This document shows, piece after piece, positions 62,680-64,000 of a stretch of 64,000 bases of DNA. The notes under the pieces were generated by a model. It did no database searches. It had not been told where the DNA came from and saw only the letters and a program-made list of their open reading frames with translations. Position 1 is the first letter of the stretch, and every line of letters starts with the position of its first letter. The position numbers and the translations under genes were made by a program. Origin of the DNA: Aliarcobacter butzleri (lineage in GTDB: Bacteria; Campylobacterota; Campylobacteria; Campylobacterales; Arcobacteraceae). The DNA is taken from positions 2,170,001-2,234,000 of the forward strand of contig NZ_LT906455.1 of NCBI RefSeq assembly GCF_900187115.1, read 5' to 3'.

Positions 62680-63830
62680 TTTATTTCTTCTTTTAAGCTA
62701 TTTATATATAAATTATTAACATCTTTTGGAATAACAATACTTTTTTCATTTATTTTACCCAAGCCTTCAATTATAATTTTATCTGTTTGAGTAATACCAT
62801 CTGTTACAAGCCATTTATTATCTATTGCTCTTATTACTGTTATATTTTTTGTTTGTATCGTATTATCTTTTTGAATAGTTGTAACAATATAATTTGATTT
62901 TGCATCTAAAGTAACAGCTTGCTGAGGAACTAAAAAGGCATTTTGTTTACCACTTTCAACTATTGTATTTACAAACATATTATCCAAAAGTTCTCCATCT
63001 GGATTTGGAAATTCTGCTCTTAAAGTTACATATCCCGTATCTTCATCAACTGATATTTCTTGAAGTTTAAGTTTTCCAGTATGTTTATATACAGTATCAT
63101 CAGGTAAAATAATATTTACATCTATATCATTTTCTTTTATACTATCTTTATTTAATCTTTTTAATTTAAATAATTGATTATTAGACTGACTTAGATCTAC
63201 ATAAACTTTAGTTGTATCTCTTATTGTAGTTAATGCATTTGTTTGATTTTGAGAGACTAATGATCCAACAGTATAATTTGATATTCCAATAAATCCTGAA
63301 ACTTGTGCTTTTATTTTTGTTCTATCTAAATTGATTTTGGCACTTTTTACTAAAGCTTTATTTTGTTCAACTAAAGCAATTGCTTGTAAATAAGCAGCTT
63401 TGGCATCATCTGCTTCTTGTTTAGATATAACATCAAACTTTACAGACTCTTCATATCTCTCATTTTTTAGTTTTAGTGTAATCAAGTTTGCTTCTGAACT
63501 TTTTAATGTTGCTAAAGCTTCTTCATAAATAGCTTGATATGAATCTGGATCAATTACATATAAAATATCACCTTTCTTTACAAAACTTCCTTCTTTAAAA
63601 AGTTGCTCTTTTATGATTCCGTCAATTTGAGGTCTAACTTCTGATTTATAAATAGCTTTTATTCTTCCTGATAACTCTTGTTGTAATGGAACTTCTTCAC
63701 TTTTTAGTGTTATATATCCTACTTCAATCTGCTGTATTTCAGAAGAAATATCATTATTATTCTCATTATTGCACCCAAAAAATAAACTAACTAATAAAAA
63801 TAAAAATATTTTTTTTAAGTAAAAAGACAT
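62676..63830 (-). CDS. RND efflux membrane-fusion lipoprotein (AcrA/CmeA family)
   Basis: A 384-residue periplasmic adaptor that links the RND pump to the outer-membrane channel. A lipoprotein signal with LFFGC (Cys20) is followed by the barrel-sandwich domain (SGRIKAIYKSEVRPQIDGII), an alpha hairpin (about 95-160), the lipoyl half VSGFIGISNYTVGSLV and a beta-barrel (NTIVESGKQNAFLVPQQAV). It is the first gene of the three-gene operon, 18 bases downstream of a perfect palindromic operator. Confidence 0.93.
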   Translation of the reverse strand: MSFYLKKIFLFLLVSLFFGCNNENNNDISSEIQQIEVGYITLKSEEVPLQQELSGRIKAIYKSEVRPQIDGIIKEQLFKEGSFVKKGDILYVIDPDSYQAIYEEALATLKSSEANLITLKLKNERYEESVKFDVISKQEADDAKAAYLQAIALVEQNKALVKSAKINLDRTKIKAQVSGFIGISNYTVGSLVSQNQTNALTTIRDTTKVYVDLSQSNNQLFKLKRLNKDSIKENDIDVNIILPDDTVYKHTGKLKLQEISVDEDTGYVTLRAEFPNPDGELLDNMFVNTIVESGKQNAFLVPQQAVTLDAKSNYIVTTIQKDNTIQTKNITVIRAIDNKWLVTDGITQTDKIIIEGLGKINEKSIVIPKDVNNLYINSLKEEIK

Positions 63831-63847
63831 TATTTAACCTTTATAAT

Positions 63848-63865
63848 AATACATACGTATGTATT
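63848..63865. promoter_or_regulatory. 18-bp palindromic operator between efflux operon and divergent gene
   Basis: AATACATACGTATGTATT is a perfect palindrome, 18 bases upstream of the membrane-fusion gene start and 74 bases before the divergent TTG start. This is where TetR-family repressors of RND operons (such as AcrR or CmeR) typically bind. Confidence 0.7.
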
Positions 63866-63938
63866 TAATACTCAGAATACTATTTAAAGATAAATTAAAT
63901 CTTAATTAAATAATATGCAATTATATAGGAGTTATAAC

Positions 63939-64000
63939 TTGAGTACAAAAAATAAAATAGATAAAAATTATTTGATAAATATCATTGAAGAAATTCTCTT
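63939..64000 (+). CDS. Start of a divergent gene, probably the efflux repressor (partial)
   Basis: The frame from TTG 63939 has an AGGAG site at 63927-63931 and encodes MSTKNKIDKNYLINIIEEIL before the window ends. The first 20 residues resemble the N-terminus of a TetR-type helix-turn-helix (a basic lead followed by an amphipathic helix), but too little is visible to prove it. Position favours a local repressor: divergent to an RND operon, with a palindrome between. Confidence 0.45.
   Translation, partial: MSTKNKIDKNYLINIIEEIL

Noticed and set aside
58131-63830. Type I secretion channel for the giant adhesin
   Set aside because: The outer-membrane protein is coupled to an RND pump and its adaptor by overlapping genes, and no ABC exporter is present.

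Overview
The window is AT-rich chromosomal DNA from a member of the Campylobacterota, most likely an Arcobacter-type organism (Arcobacteraceae). This rests on the protein styles, the fabZ-lpxA-clpX-mreB-mreC gene order, the hrcA-grpE-dnaK heat-shock operon under a CIRCE element, and the short T-rich promoters. No sequence search was run, so the family assignment is inference. I see no rRNA, tRNA, CRISPR array, insertion sequence or prophage.

Layout. 1-4660 (+): end of a sulfate-assimilation cluster (partial cysN, a shortened sulfite-reductase-like protein, a saccharopine-dehydrogenase-like enzyme), then a class V aminotransferase. 4704-16667 (-): one giant 3987-residue LapA-like adhesin with a retention module, a TAAG site, 23 almost identical 101-residue repeats, a vWA domain and RTX repeats. 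16771-20372 (-): cobalamin nucleotide-loop genes cobT-cobU-cobS, with an SGNH hydrolase and a transglutaminase-like protein in the same operon. 20511-22693: a DASS anion transporter and a TauE/SafE permease. 22737-28344 (-): dsbD, rimK, rimB, a small unknown gene, a GGDEF/EAL protein and psd. 28447-33284: a Cys-rich small protein, mltA, and the dnaK-grpE-hrcA operon. 33400-41498 (-): a tight operon of a LapG-type protease, truA, an Lpt permease, a small prepilin-type peptidase, uppS, coaBC, glmU and an ankyrin protein. 41540-46168: a SUV3-like helicase, trmA, a Nudix protein with a membrane tail, and a small accessory patch with a nonsense-split gene. 46232-57068: mnmG, ribE, mreC, mreB, clpX, lpxA, fabZ, lpxB, queH, a lipoprotein lacking a normal start codon, and an NADH dehydrogenase. 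57274-64000: nfo, a three-gene RND efflux operon, a palindromic operator and the first codons of a divergent regulator-like gene.

How parts fit together. The adhesin and the LapG-type protease about 17 kb away form a plausible attach/release pair; the adhesin has its own well-formed promoter with a perfect 16-bp palindrome against the -35. The EAL protein, rimB and rimK together recall the Pseudomonas rimABK ribosome-modification locus, which links c-di-GMP to ribosomal protein S6 glutamylation. The heat-shock operon appears to have two layers of control: CIRCE over the hrcA transcription start, and an AU-rich hairpin that fully pairs the dnaK Shine-Dalgarno, a candidate RNA thermometer. The RND operon is probably repressed from the palindrome between it and the divergent gene.

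The most interesting items are the dnaK hairpin, the LapA-like adhesin with its promoter palindrome, the RimABK-like cluster, the TrmA with an RlmC/RlmD-like cysteine pattern, the nonsense-split membrane gene, and the lipoprotein with an ATC in start position.
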